Positions 10,452 through 21,121 of a stretch of DNA of 64,000 nucleotides are shown piece by piece. Positions within the stretch are counted from its first letter, which is position 1. Every line of letters starts with the position of its first letter. The position numbers were made by a program, and so were the translations under genes. The notes beneath the pieces are model-generated. The model ran no database searches, was not told the origin of the DNA, and worked only from the letters and a program-made list of their open reading frames with translations. Origin of the DNA: Oceanicaulis alexandrii DSM 11625 (GTDB lineage: Bacteria; Pseudomonadota; Alphaproteobacteria; Caulobacterales; Maricaulaceae); the NCBI RefSeq assembly GCF_000420265.1, contig NZ_ATUP01000001.1, positions 1,240,001 to 1,304,000 of the forward strand, given 5' to 3'.

Positions 10452-10925
10452 ATGCGCGTTGAGATTCGTGCGATCGGCCGGATCAAGGCCGGGCCAGAGC
10501 GCGAGCTTATGGACCAGTATCTGGACCGCGCCAACGGCGTGGGACGATCTGTCAGTCTGGGTCCGGTCTGTGAGCGCGAGCTTGATCCGCGAACGCTCAA
10601 GGACAAGGCCGCAGAAACCCAGGCGCTGATCGCGGATATCCCCGCCAGCGCGCTGGTCTTCGCCCTGGATGAAACCGGCAAACCGATGAGTTCGCTCGAT
10701 TTCGCGCGCGTGGTGGAAACTGCGCGCGACGATGGCGCGCGCGATCTGGTCTTCCTGATCGGCGGGGCGGACGGCCATGACCGTCCGGCCCTGCCGCACG
10801 GCGCCCGCATGCTCAGCTTCGGCAAAGCCACCTGGCCGCACAAGCTGGTCCGGGTGATGCTGGCGGAACAGATCTATCGCGCCGCCTCCGTCCTGGCGGG
10901 CGCGCCCTATCATCGGGAAGGGTGA
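10452..10925 (+). CDS. rlmH: 23S rRNA pseudouridine1915 N3-methyltransferase RlmH
   Basis: A 157-residue SPOUT-class methyltransferase acting on helix 69 of 23S rRNA. MRVEIRAIGRIKAGPEREL at the start, LDETGKPMSSLDFA, and the SAM-knot motif FLIGGADGH followed by SFGKATWPHKLVRVMLAEQIYRA are characteristic. Length equals E. coli RlmH within two residues. The stop TGA shares its A with the ATG of the next gene, so the two are coupled. Confidence 0.97.
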   Translation: MRVEIRAIGRIKAGPERELMDQYLDRANGVGRSVSLGPVCERELDPRTLKDKAAETQALIADIPASALVFALDETGKPMSSLDFARVVETARDDGARDLVFLIGGADGHDRPALPHGARMLSFGKATWPHKLVRVMLAEQIYRAASVLAGAPYHREG

Positions 10926-12181
10926 TGGCCTCCTCCCTGCTCTTTCTGGCCCTGAGCCTCGCCCTGCAGGCGCAGACCGCGCCTGAACCGGGCGAGGTGG
11001 ACACGCTTGAGCAAGAAGCGGCCGAGCTGCGCGAGCAGGCCCAGGCGCGCGCTGAAGAGGCTGAAGCGGCGCAGATCGCCATCGCACGCCTGCAGCAACG
11101 CCTTGTGGAAGCCGCCGGCCGGGTTGAAACCCGCGAGGCCGAGGTGGAGGCTGCAACCGAGCGCCTACGTGCTCTGGAACGCGAAGAAGCGGACCTGCTG
11201 GCCCGTCTGCGGGCCGAGCGGGCCGATCTGGCGCGTGTGCTGGCCGCGCTTCAGCGCATCGAGATGTCAGATCCCCCCGCCCTCGCCGTGACGCCGGACG
11301 ACGCCGCCTCGGCGGCCCGCGCCGCGGGTCTGCTGGCGCAGATCGCTCCACAACTTGAAGCGCGCGTTCTGGCGGTGCGCGAGCGGCTGGCGGAGCTCGA
11401 AGCCCTGCGCCTGCTTTTGCAAGATCAAACCCGCGCGCTGATCCAGGCGCGTGAAGCGCTCGGGGTCACGCGCGAGGAAGTCACCGCCCTGATCGAGGAA
11501 CGCCGGGCTGCGGAAGCCGCCCTGCGCGCCCAGGCCGACGACTTGTCTCAACGGGCCGCAAGGATTGCGGAGCAGGCAGGCTCATTGCGTGAACTGCTCG
11601 CCGACATCCGTCGTTTCGCCGCCGCCGATCCCAGACTGGCCCCGCGCCCCGAGCCCCGTCCCGAACCGGCGCCCGGCATCCCTGTGCCGCGTCTCAGACC
11701 GGAACAGACGCCGGCCCTCGCCATGGCCTCTCTGGTGGACGCGCGCCCTGTCTCCGGTCCGCTGGAGACCTTGCGTTTCAGCGATACTCGGGGCCGGTTG
11801 AGCCCGCCGGTTCGAGGCGAGCTGACCGTCAGCGCCGGCGATCGCGGCCCGGACGGCGTGCGCCGCGAGGGCGTCTGGTTTGAGACCGCACAACGCGCGC
11901 AAGTGACCGCACTTTTTGATGGCGTGGTGGTCTATGCCGGGCCATTTCAGGGGTTTGACGGTGTTTTTATGATCAACACGCCCGATGGCTACACCCTTAT
12001 TTTAGGCGGTTTGGGTCTTATTTACGCCGTAGAGGGACAGTCTTTATTGGCGGGTGAGCCTGTCGGCGCCATGTCAGACCGTGCAAATCCGCCGCCAATG
12101 CTCTATCTGGAGATAAGACGCAGCACTGACGAAGCTGCTGACCCTGAGGATTGGCTTCGGCCCGAATTTCGCAGAGGCTAA
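10925..12181 (+). CDS. envC: EnvC-like murein hydrolase activator (degenerate LytM domain)
   Basis: A 418-residue exported protein: signal peptide (MASSLLFLALSLALQAQT), then long coiled coils (about 25-240, Glu/Ala/Arg-rich), a Pro/Arg linker, and a C-terminal M23/LytM domain (about 300-418). The zinc ligands of active LytM enzymes are gone; the usual HxH reads LYL in MLYLEIRR. EnvC-type proteins are such inactive LytM factors that activate amidases at the division site. It is 33 bases upstream of the S41 protease gene, a common alphaproteobacterial pairing. A GTG at 10922 is an alternative start. Confidence 0.88.
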   Translation: MASSLLFLALSLALQAQTAPEPGEVDTLEQEAAELREQAQARAEEAEAAQIAIARLQQRLVEAAGRVETREAEVEAATERLRALEREEADLLARLRAERADLARVLAALQRIEMSDPPALAVTPDDAASAARAAGLLAQIAPQLEARVLAVRERLAELEALRLLLQDQTRALIQAREALGVTREEVTALIEERRAAEAALRAQADDLSQRAARIAEQAGSLRELLADIRRFAAADPRLAPRPEPRPEPAPGIPVPRLRPEQTPALAMASLVDARPVSGPLETLRFSDTRGRLSPPVRGELTVSAGDRGPDGVRREGVWFETAQRAQVTALFDGVVVYAGPFQGFDGVFMINTPDGYTLILGGLGLIYAVEGQSLLAGEPVGAMSDRANPPPMLYLEIRRSTDEAADPEDWLRPEFRRG

Positions 12182-12214
12182 CACCTCGACCGCCGCGCTC
12201 TAAGGAAGACCACC

Positions 12215-13537
12215 ATGCGTCTGCACATTATTGCTTCAGCTGTTCTGTTCGGCATCGGCGCCGCCACCCTGGCCGTGTCCGCCGAAGGCGAAGACACCAA
12301 CAGCCGCGAAGCCACCTTCCGGCAGCTGGAATTGTTTGGCGATGTGCTGAGCCGGATCGAAGCCGATTATGTGACCGAGCCTGACAAGGCCGAACTGATC
12401 GAGAGCGCGATTGACGGCATGATGCAGGCGCTCGACCCGCATTCGAGCTATCTGTCTCCCGACGACTTTCAGGACATGCAGGTCACCACGAGCGGCGAAT
12501 ATGGCGGCGTCGGCATCGAGGTCACCATTCGCGACGACCTGATCACCATCATCTCTCCCATCGCCGAGACGCCGGGCGAACGCGCTGGTCTTGAGCCCAA
12601 CGATCAGATCATCGCTGTGGACGGCGAGAGCATGATCGGCGCGAGCATGGATGACGCGGTCGAGCGCATGCGCGGCCTGGCCGGTGATCCGGTCGTGCTG
12701 ACCATCCTGCGCGAAGGGGAAGAGGACCCGTTTGACGTGACGGTCGTCCGTGACCTCATTGAGGTCCGCGCTGCTTACTGGCGGATGGAAGAAGGCGACA
12801 CGCCCTATCTGCGCATCACCACGTTTAACGAGAACACGACCGCCAACGCCATCGCCGGGCTCAACGATCTGACCGAAGCCTATGGCGGTCCGCTGCCGGG
12901 CCTGATCCTGGATCTGCGCTCCAATCCGGGCGGCCTGCTGGATCAGTCGGTGACGGTGTCCTCATTGTTTCTGGATGGCGGCGAAGTGGTCTCCACCCGT
13001 GGCCGCGATCCGCGCGACACCCGCCGCTATAACGCCGAGCTGGGCGACATGCTCAACGGCGCGCCGATCGTTGTGCTGATCAATTCAGGCTCCGCCTCGG
13101 CCTCTGAAATCGTCACCGGCGCGCTGCAGGACCGTGAGCGCGCGACAATCGTCGGCATGACCAGCTTCGGCAAAGGCTCGATGCAGACCGTGGTGCCTCT
13201 GCGTGGCGGCCGTGACGGCGCCTTGCGCCTGACCACCGCGCGCTATTACACGCCGGCGGGTCGCACCATTCAGGCGACCGGCATCGCACCCGACATCGCC
13301 ATCGCGCCGCGCCGTGTGGAGCAGGAAGAGGTGGAGGGTGTGAACACCTACGCTGAAGCCAGTCTTCGCAACGCACTGGAAAACGAGACCGGCGCCGAGC
13401 GTGAAGAGCTGGAAAACGAGCTGTCTCACACCGAAATGCCGCCCGAAGACTGGGAAGCCGGCGAAGATTACCAGCTGTATCGCGCCATCGAGATCCTGAA
13501 CGCCATGATGAGCCGCGATCAGGCCCAGCTGCAATAA
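12215..13537 (+). CDS. ctpA: S41 family carboxy-terminal processing protease
   Basis: A 440-residue periplasmic serine protease with signal peptide (MRLHIIASAVLFGIGAATLAVSA). A PDZ domain lies at about 85-170 (GVGIEVTIRDDLITIISPI, GLEPNDQIIAVDG). The catalytic Ser lies in INSGSASASEIVTGAL and the Lys in SFGKGSMQTV. An Asn/Gly-rich substrate loop (LILDLRSNPGG) precedes them. CtpA-type proteases trim periplasmic and cell-wall proteins. The pairing with EnvC suggests a role in peptidoglycan remodelling during growth or division. Confidence 0.95.
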   Translation: MRLHIIASAVLFGIGAATLAVSAEGEDTNSREATFRQLELFGDVLSRIEADYVTEPDKAELIESAIDGMMQALDPHSSYLSPDDFQDMQVTTSGEYGGVGIEVTIRDDLITIISPIAETPGERAGLEPNDQIIAVDGESMIGASMDDAVERMRGLAGDPVVLTILREGEEDPFDVTVVRDLIEVRAAYWRMEEGDTPYLRITTFNENTTANAIAGLNDLTEAYGGPLPGLILDLRSNPGGLLDQSVTVSSLFLDGGEVVSTRGRDPRDTRRYNAELGDMLNGAPIVVLINSGSASASEIVTGALQDRERATIVGMTSFGKGSMQTVVPLRGGRDGALRLTTARYYTPAGRTIQATGIAPDIAIAPRRVEQEEVEGVNTYAEASLRNALENETGAEREELENELSHTEMPPEDWEAGEDYQLYRAIEILNAMMSRDQAQLQ

Positions 13538-13562
13538 TCAACGCAGCCTCAGAGCGGCTTCG

Positions 13563-13578
13563 TTAACGCTTCTTTACC
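13563..13578 (+). promoter_or_regulatory. possible CtrA-binding site
   Basis: TTAA (13563-13566), seven bases, then TTACC (13574-13578). This differs by one base from the CtrA box TTAA-N7-TTAAC of Caulobacter relatives. It lies in the gap between ctpA and the deacetylase gene. A single near match by eye is weak evidence. Confidence 0.25.
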
Positions 13579-13641
13579 GCAACCTCACGCAGGGTCGGGG
13601 CGAATCGCCCCGTACCGGCGTTGAGCAAGCGGCACGCGCAT

Positions 13642-14841
13642 ATGGCCCGACTGCAATCTGATCGCTTTCCTCTCAAAGCCCCGCTCCTGGCGGGGCTCGG
13701 GGTTGCGGCTGCGCTGATCGCAGGCGTCGCCGCCCTGACCTGGCTGGCCGGCGGCCCCGCCCCGACCGTCAGCGCCAGCACCGACATCAACGGACAACCC
13801 GCCGTTCTGGCGTCTGCCGAAATTGAAGGCGGGCATGGGGATGGTCCTGTCCCCTTCAGCAACGCCCAGACTGAAGACGTCAGCCTGCCAGGCGTGCGAG
13901 ACACCGCGGACGCCCTGAGCACGCAAGAGTCCGCCAACGCGTCCCGCCCTGCCGAGCCCGTTGCGCCCCCGGCTCCGCTTGAAGGTTTCTATGAGAACGG
14001 CCCAGGCGGTCCCCTGCCGGTCATCAGCGCCAGCGGCGTTCGCCCAGATCAGGCCTACGCCATGGATTTTGACGGCGCAGCAGACATTCCCACGGTCTCG
14101 ATCATCGTGGGCGGGCTGGGCCTGTCTGAAAACCTGACCGCGCGCGCTATCGAGGAGCTGCCCGCCGAGGTGACGCTCAGCTTCGCGCCCTATGCCGACA
14201 ATCTTCAAACCTGGATCAATCGCGCCCGCGCCGATGGTCATGAAGTGTTGCTCGAACTGCCCATGGAGCCGTTCGACTATCCCAATAACGATCCCGGCCC
14301 CCACACGCTGTTGGTGGAGGCGAGCCCCACAGAGAATTCCCGCCGCCTGACCTGGCTCTTGTCTCGCACGGCGGGTTATGTGGGTGTCGCCAATTATCTC
14401 GGCGCGCGTCTCGGGGCCGCAGAAGGGCCTCTGACAGAGGTCTTCACAGCGCTGGAAGACCGAGGCCTCAGCATTTTCCATGACGGCGCAGGACGCCGCG
14501 CCATCCTGAACCAGGCGGGCCAGCTAGCTCGAGCGCGTCTGACCCTTGCGGACCGGGTGGTGGACTCAGACCCGACCCCGCGCGCCATAGACGGACGCCT
14601 TCTGGAGCTTGAAGCGCTCGCCCTGCAAAACGGGACCGCCCTGGGATCAGGCTTCGCCTATCCCGCCACAGTGGACACGGTGGCGGCCTGGGCCGAGGGG
14701 CTTGAAGGCCGCGGCTATCAGCTGGCCCCCGCGAGCTTTCTGATGCAGATCCGCAATCCGGTCGAGGCCAGCAGCCCGGCTCCCACCGAAGCCAACGGCG
14801 CGGCGACCGAACATGCAGACCCGCACGGGGACACGCACTGA
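13642..14841 (+). CDS. divergent polysaccharide deacetylase family protein (DUF610)
   Basis: About 399 residues: a single N-terminal membrane anchor (KAPLLAGLGVAAALIAGVAAL), a Ser/Ala/Pro-rich linker to about residue 130, and a YibQ-type divergent polysaccharide deacetylase domain (PTVSIIVGGLGLSENLT, LSFAPYADNLQTWINRAR, HEVLLELPMEPFDYPNNDPG). The family usually follows envC and ctpA, as here, and is thought to act on cell-wall or capsular glycans. The ATG at 13642 is preferred; a TTG at 13621 is possible. It ends two bases before rppH. Confidence 0.88.
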   Translation: MARLQSDRFPLKAPLLAGLGVAAALIAGVAALTWLAGGPAPTVSASTDINGQPAVLASAEIEGGHGDGPVPFSNAQTEDVSLPGVRDTADALSTQESANASRPAEPVAPPAPLEGFYENGPGGPLPVISASGVRPDQAYAMDFDGAADIPTVSIIVGGLGLSENLTARAIEELPAEVTLSFAPYADNLQTWINRARADGHEVLLELPMEPFDYPNNDPGPHTLLVEASPTENSRRLTWLLSRTAGYVGVANYLGARLGAAEGPLTEVFTALEDRGLSIFHDGAGRRAILNQAGQLARARLTLADRVVDSDPTPRAIDGRLLELEALALQNGTALGSGFAYPATVDTVAAWAEGLEGRGYQLAPASFLMQIRNPVEASSPAPTEANGAATEHADPHGDTH

Positions 14842-14843
14842 TC

Positions 14844-15326
14844 ATGAGCGCCGCTTATCCCGAGCACCGCCCCAATGTGGGCCTCGTCCTGTTCAATGCT
14901 GAGGGCAAGGTCTGGCTGGGCAAGCGCTATGGCGCGGACGAGCCCTGGTGCTGGCAATTTCCCCAGGGCGGCATGGATGAGGGCGAGACCGCCGAAGAAG
15001 CCGGTTTGCGCGAGCTTTATGAAGAGACGGGGGTCACCACCGACCTCATAGAGCCGCTGGGCAACATCGATGACTGGCTCACCTATGACTTCCCGCCCGA
15101 GGTTCTGGCGCAGCGTAAAAAGAACCGATGGCGGGGGCAGAAACAGCGCTGGTTCGCCTATCGCTATCTGGGAACGGACGCCGAGTTTGATCTGAAGGCC
15201 GTCCCGCCGCAGGAATTCTCCGAATTTCGCTGGGTTTCGCTCGAAACCACGCCTCAGCTGATCATACCCTGGAAACGGGAAGTCTATGAGCGGGTGGCGG
15301 ACGCGTTCGCCGCATTCAGCGCCTAG
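14844..15326 (+). CDS. rppH: RNA pyrophosphohydrolase (NUDIX)
   Basis: A 160-residue NUDIX hydrolase that removes pyrophosphate from mRNA 5' ends and triggers decay. RPNVGLVLFNAEGKVWLGKR at the start, the NUDIX box GGMDEGETAEEAGLRELYEE, the LAYDFP-like WLTYDFPPEV and KKNRWRGQKQRWFAYRY are characteristic of RppH/NudH. It is the last gene of the plus-strand run and overlaps by four bases the end of the convergent small secreted protein gene. Confidence 0.95.
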   Translation: MSAAYPEHRPNVGLVLFNAEGKVWLGKRYGADEPWCWQFPQGGMDEGETAEEAGLRELYEETGVTTDLIEPLGNIDDWLTYDFPPEVLAQRKKNRWRGQKQRWFAYRYLGTDAEFDLKAVPPQEFSEFRWVSLETTPQLIIPWKREVYERVADAFAAFSA

Positions 15327-15787
15327 CGCTCCGCCGCCAGTTCCACGACACGCACGGAATTCCCGCGCCGGAACAGACCGAACGAGACGTTGACGGTGTT
15401 GTGGACCACAGTGCGGCCCTCGGCCCGCAAGCGCGCCTCTGCCTCTCGCACCACGCGCAGATTGTCGTTCCAGGCGCCCATGACGCAGACCGTCTCGCCA
15501 TCACGCCGGCCCGTCCAGAGAGACAGGCCCTCGGCGTGAGGCAGGACCAAGGCTTGCTCGGACACCGTGATGTCCCGCCCGTCCACAGGGAAATCAAAGC
15601 CCGCCAGCGTCACGCCGATCTCTTCGGCGGCGCCCTCAAGACCCTGAGGGCCCAACGCGGTCTCACACAGCGCGATCATCTGGTTAGACAGTGCATTCGG
15701 GTCTGCATCCTGGATCGCCCAGGCCGGCGCGCTGAACGCAGTGAGCGCCAGTGCAGCGAAAGACAGGCAAGCAGAACGCGTCATCAT
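15323..15787 (-). CDS. small secreted protein of unknown function
   Basis: Not recognised. About 154 residues starting MMTRSACLSFAALALTAFSAPAWA, a clear Sec signal peptide, so the mature protein is periplasmic and about 130 residues long. The start follows GAGGA; a second ATG is one codon later. The mature part is mixed alpha/beta by composition, with two cysteines. It lies directly downstream of the atp operon terminator, so it probably has its own promoter. Confidence 0.7.
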   Translation of the reverse strand: MMTRSACLSFAALALTAFSAPAWAIQDADPNALSNQMIALCETALGPQGLEGAAEEIGVTLAGFDFPVDGRDITVSEQALVLPHAEGLSLWTGRRDGETVCVMGAWNDNLRVVREAEARLRAEGRTVVHNTVNVSFGLFRRGNSVRVVELAAER

Positions 15788-15798
15788 CAGTCCTCTAA

Positions 15799-15832
15799 AA
15801 GAAAAAACCCTGCGCACAGTGTGCACAGGGTT
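15799..15832 (-). terminator. intrinsic terminator of the atp operon
   Basis: On the minus strand AACCCTGTGCACA folds back on TGTGCGCAGGGTT with one mismatch, then runs into TTTTTTCTTTT. It follows the atpC stop by about 30 bases and precedes the small secreted protein gene. Confidence 0.8.
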
Positions 15833-15863
15833 CCCAAAGCCTCTAATGACAAGGCTTCACTCT

Positions 15864-16265
15864 TTAGTGAGACAGCTCGCTCAGCAGCGCCTGGAACTTC
15901 TCGATGCGGGCTTCGGCCTCGTGACGCTCTTCGTCATTGCGCGCCTGGCCCAGATCTTCCCGCGCTTCGGTCAGCGATTTGGAGACGTCCTCGGCATTTA
16001 CGTCGGCGAGGTCGATCGCTTCTTCGGCCAGAATGGTCAGGCCGTTCGCGGTGACTTCCGCAAAACCGCCGCGGATGAAGGTGCGGGTGACGTCAGACCC
16101 GGAATGGACCGCGATCGCGCCGGTGCGGATGGTCGACATGAAGGGCGCGTGGTTCGCCAGCACGCCAAAGTCGCCTTCGGTTCCCGGAACCACGACCATG
16201 TCCACCTCGCCCGCGAACACGCGGCGTTCAGGGGACACCAGGTCAAAGTGCAGCTTGTCAGCCAT
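15864..16265 (-). CDS. atpC: ATP synthase F1 subunit epsilon
   Basis: A 133-residue protein. [40 protein letters not shown] is the conserved beta-sandwich of F1 epsilon, and the C-terminal half is helical ([25 protein letters not shown]). It couples rotor and catalytic head and inhibits ATP hydrolysis. It is the last gene of atpHAGDC, 83 bases after atpD, and is followed by a terminator. Confidence 0.97.
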   Translation of the reverse strand: MADKLHFDLVSPERRVFAGEVDMVVVPGTEGDFGVLANHAPFMSTIRTGAIAVHSGSDVTRTFIRGGFAEVTANGLTILAEEAIDLADVNAEDVSKSLTEAREDLGQARNDEERHEAEARIEKFQALLSELSH

Positions 16266-16348
16266 GGGCCGATCCTTGCGTCAAATACGCTCGCCCGAAA
16301 GCGAGCTGGTCGCTGGCGCATCCAAGACGACGCGCCAGCTGAACAGTC

Positions 16349-17842
<1,494 letters not shown>

Positions 17843-17857
17843 TTAAACCGTGGTGCG

Positions 17858-18742
17858 CTACACCGCCTCGGCGCCGGAGATGATCTCGATCAACTCCTTG
17901 GTGATTTTCGCCTGGCGGGAGCGGTTGTATTGCAGATTAAGCTTGTCGATCAGCTCGCCGGCGTTGCGGGTCGCAGAATCCATGGCCGCCATCTTGGCGC
18001 CCATTTCACCCGCGGCGTTTTCCAGCAGCGCCGAGAGAATGACCGTGTCCACATAACGCGGCAGCAGAACCTCGAGGATGCTTTCCTCGTCGGGCTCATA
18101 GCTGTAGATCGCGCCTTTGAGATCAGGACGTTCAACAGTGTCGTCAATGGCGTCACGCGCCGGGATCAGGACCTGAGCGCGGGGCTTCTGGCTGATCACC
18201 GAAACGAATTCAGAGCTGATGACTTCACAGACATCAAACTCGCCCGCCTCGAACAGGGTGCGGATCTTGTCGCCGACCATCGCCGCCGTGGAGCCGTCGA
18301 TCTTCTTCACATCTTTAAGCTCGATGCGATCAACGATCTTGTCGGCGTGCAGGCGCTTGAGGGCTTCATAGCCCTTCTTGCCGACGGTCAGGACCTTGAC
18401 CGTCTTGCCTGCGCTGATCAGCGCCGAAATGCGCTCACGCGCCAGGCGCGCAATATTGGTGTTGAAGCCGCCGCACAGGCCGCGGTCCGCCGAGGCGACG
18501 ACGAGCAGATGGACATCGTCCTTGCCCGTGCCGACCAGCAGACGCGGCGCGTCCGGGCCTTCCATGGCCGATGACAGATTGGCCATCACCGCCGCCATAC
18601 GCTCGGCGTACGGACGTGCAGCTTCCGCCGCCTCCTGCGCCTTGCGCAGCTTGGCCGCGGCGACCATTTGCATCGCCTTGGTGATCTTCTTGGTCGATTC
18701 GACCGAGTTGATCCGGTTTTTCAGCTCTTTAAGGCTGGCCAT
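17858..18742 (-). CDS. atpG: ATP synthase F1 subunit gamma
   Basis: A 294-residue central stalk subunit: [36 protein letters not shown] at the N-terminus and [22 protein letters not shown] at the C-terminus form the coiled-coil shaft, and [10 protein letters not shown]-like [13 protein letters not shown] marks the globular part. Length is normal. It is flanked by atpA (88 bases upstream) and atpD. Confidence 0.98.
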   Translation of the reverse strand: MASLKELKNRINSVESTKKITKAMQMVAAAKLRKAQEAAEAARPYAERMAAVMANLSSAMEGPDAPRLLVGTGKDDVHLLVVASADRGLCGGFNTNIARLARERISALISAGKTVKVLTVGKKGYEALKRLHADKIVDRIELKDVKKIDGSTAAMVGDKIRTLFEAGEFDVCEVISSEFVSVISQKPRAQVLIPARDAIDDTVERPDLKGAIYSYEPDEESILEVLLPRYVDTVILSALLENAAGEMGAKMAAMDSATRNAGELIDKLNLQYNRSRQAKITKELIEIISGAEAV

Positions 18743-18830
18743 TATTCGTCCTCAGCCCAAACGCGTGGTCCTGACAGATTAAACCTTCCAGGACGTGGGA
18801 CAGGTTGGGCGCGCCGAAGCGCGCCCGCCC

Positions 18831-20363
<1,533 letters not shown>

Positions 20364-20924
20364 CTACGCCTCTTTCATCGTGTTGCGCAGCCCCTCCAGC
20401 TTTGTACGGAGGGAGGAGTCAAACATGCGCGAACCGACCTTCACGATCAGTCCGCCCAGGATGTCGGGCCGCACGTCTGTGCGAATGTCCACATCCTGGC
20501 CCAATGCGGTTTTTAAGGCCGCGGTCAGTTCTTTCAGCTGCGTTGCGGTCAGCTCATCAGCGGTGGTGACTTCAGCCGAAGTCGCCCCGCGTTTACGCGC
20601 CGCAAGCACCTTGAAGGCGCGCAGCATGTCTTTGATATCGCCCGCACGGCCATTACCGGCCGTGACGGCGATGAATTTCTTGGTCAGGTCCTGGGCGTCC
20701 AGCTTTTCAGCCAGAGCAGAGAGCACAGCTGCTTTTTCAGCCGCGCCGTACAGCGGGCTGTTCAGGGCGTCGCGAAGATCAGCCGACTCCGACAGCACCG
20801 CGCCAAGCGCGTCCACATCGGTCTCGACAGCTTCTTGCACGCCCGCCTCTTCGGCCAGGTCGAACAAGGCGCGCGCATAGCGCTCGCCAGCCTCGCTCAT
20901 GATCGCATTATCGACGGTGGTCAC
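20364..20924 (-). CDS. atpH: ATP synthase F1 subunit delta
   Basis: A 186-residue peripheral stalk subunit (OSCP homologue): GERYARALFDLAEEAG at the N-terminus and ALGQDVDIRTDVRPDILGGLIVKVGSRMFDSSLRTKLEGL at the C-terminus in separate conserved blocks. A GTG at 20924 is used; an ATG at 20900 directly before SEAGERYA is the alternative. It heads the F1 operon. The F0 genes are not here, as is usual in Alphaproteobacteria, where F1 and F0 operons are apart. Confidence 0.96.
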   Translation of the reverse strand: MTTVDNAIMSEAGERYARALFDLAEEAGVQEAVETDVDALGAVLSESADLRDALNSPLYGAAEKAAVLSALAEKLDAQDLTKKFIAVTAGNGRAGDIKDMLRAFKVLAARKRGATSAEVTTADELTATQLKELTAALKTALGQDVDIRTDVRPDILGGLIVKVGSRMFDSSLRTKLEGLRNTMKEA

Positions 20925-21058
20925 CGTTCTGCGCCGCTTTCTTCTCGTGATGTGCGTCCAGACCCCACCAGTGCGGCATTGCCCAAACGCTTGAAGGAAC
21001 TTGGCTTCTTGTCAGACACACGAGAGTTAACGCCACGCATGTCTCACAGCCCGGCGCC

Positions 21059-21087
21059 GAACTAGCACAGGGGTGCGCGCCCGGCAA
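21059..21087 (-). promoter_or_regulatory. promoter of atpHAGDC
   Basis: On the minus strand TTGCCGG (21087-21081), 14 bases, then GCTAGTTC (21066-21059). This matches the Caulobacter sigma-73 consensus TTGACGS-N10-14-GCTANAWC at 6 of 7 and 7 of 8 positions. It lies about 135 bases upstream of atpH, downstream of priA. Confidence 0.5.
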
Positions 21088-21121
21088 CACCGGTTCATGA
21101 CTCGAGGCGCCCATAAACGCG

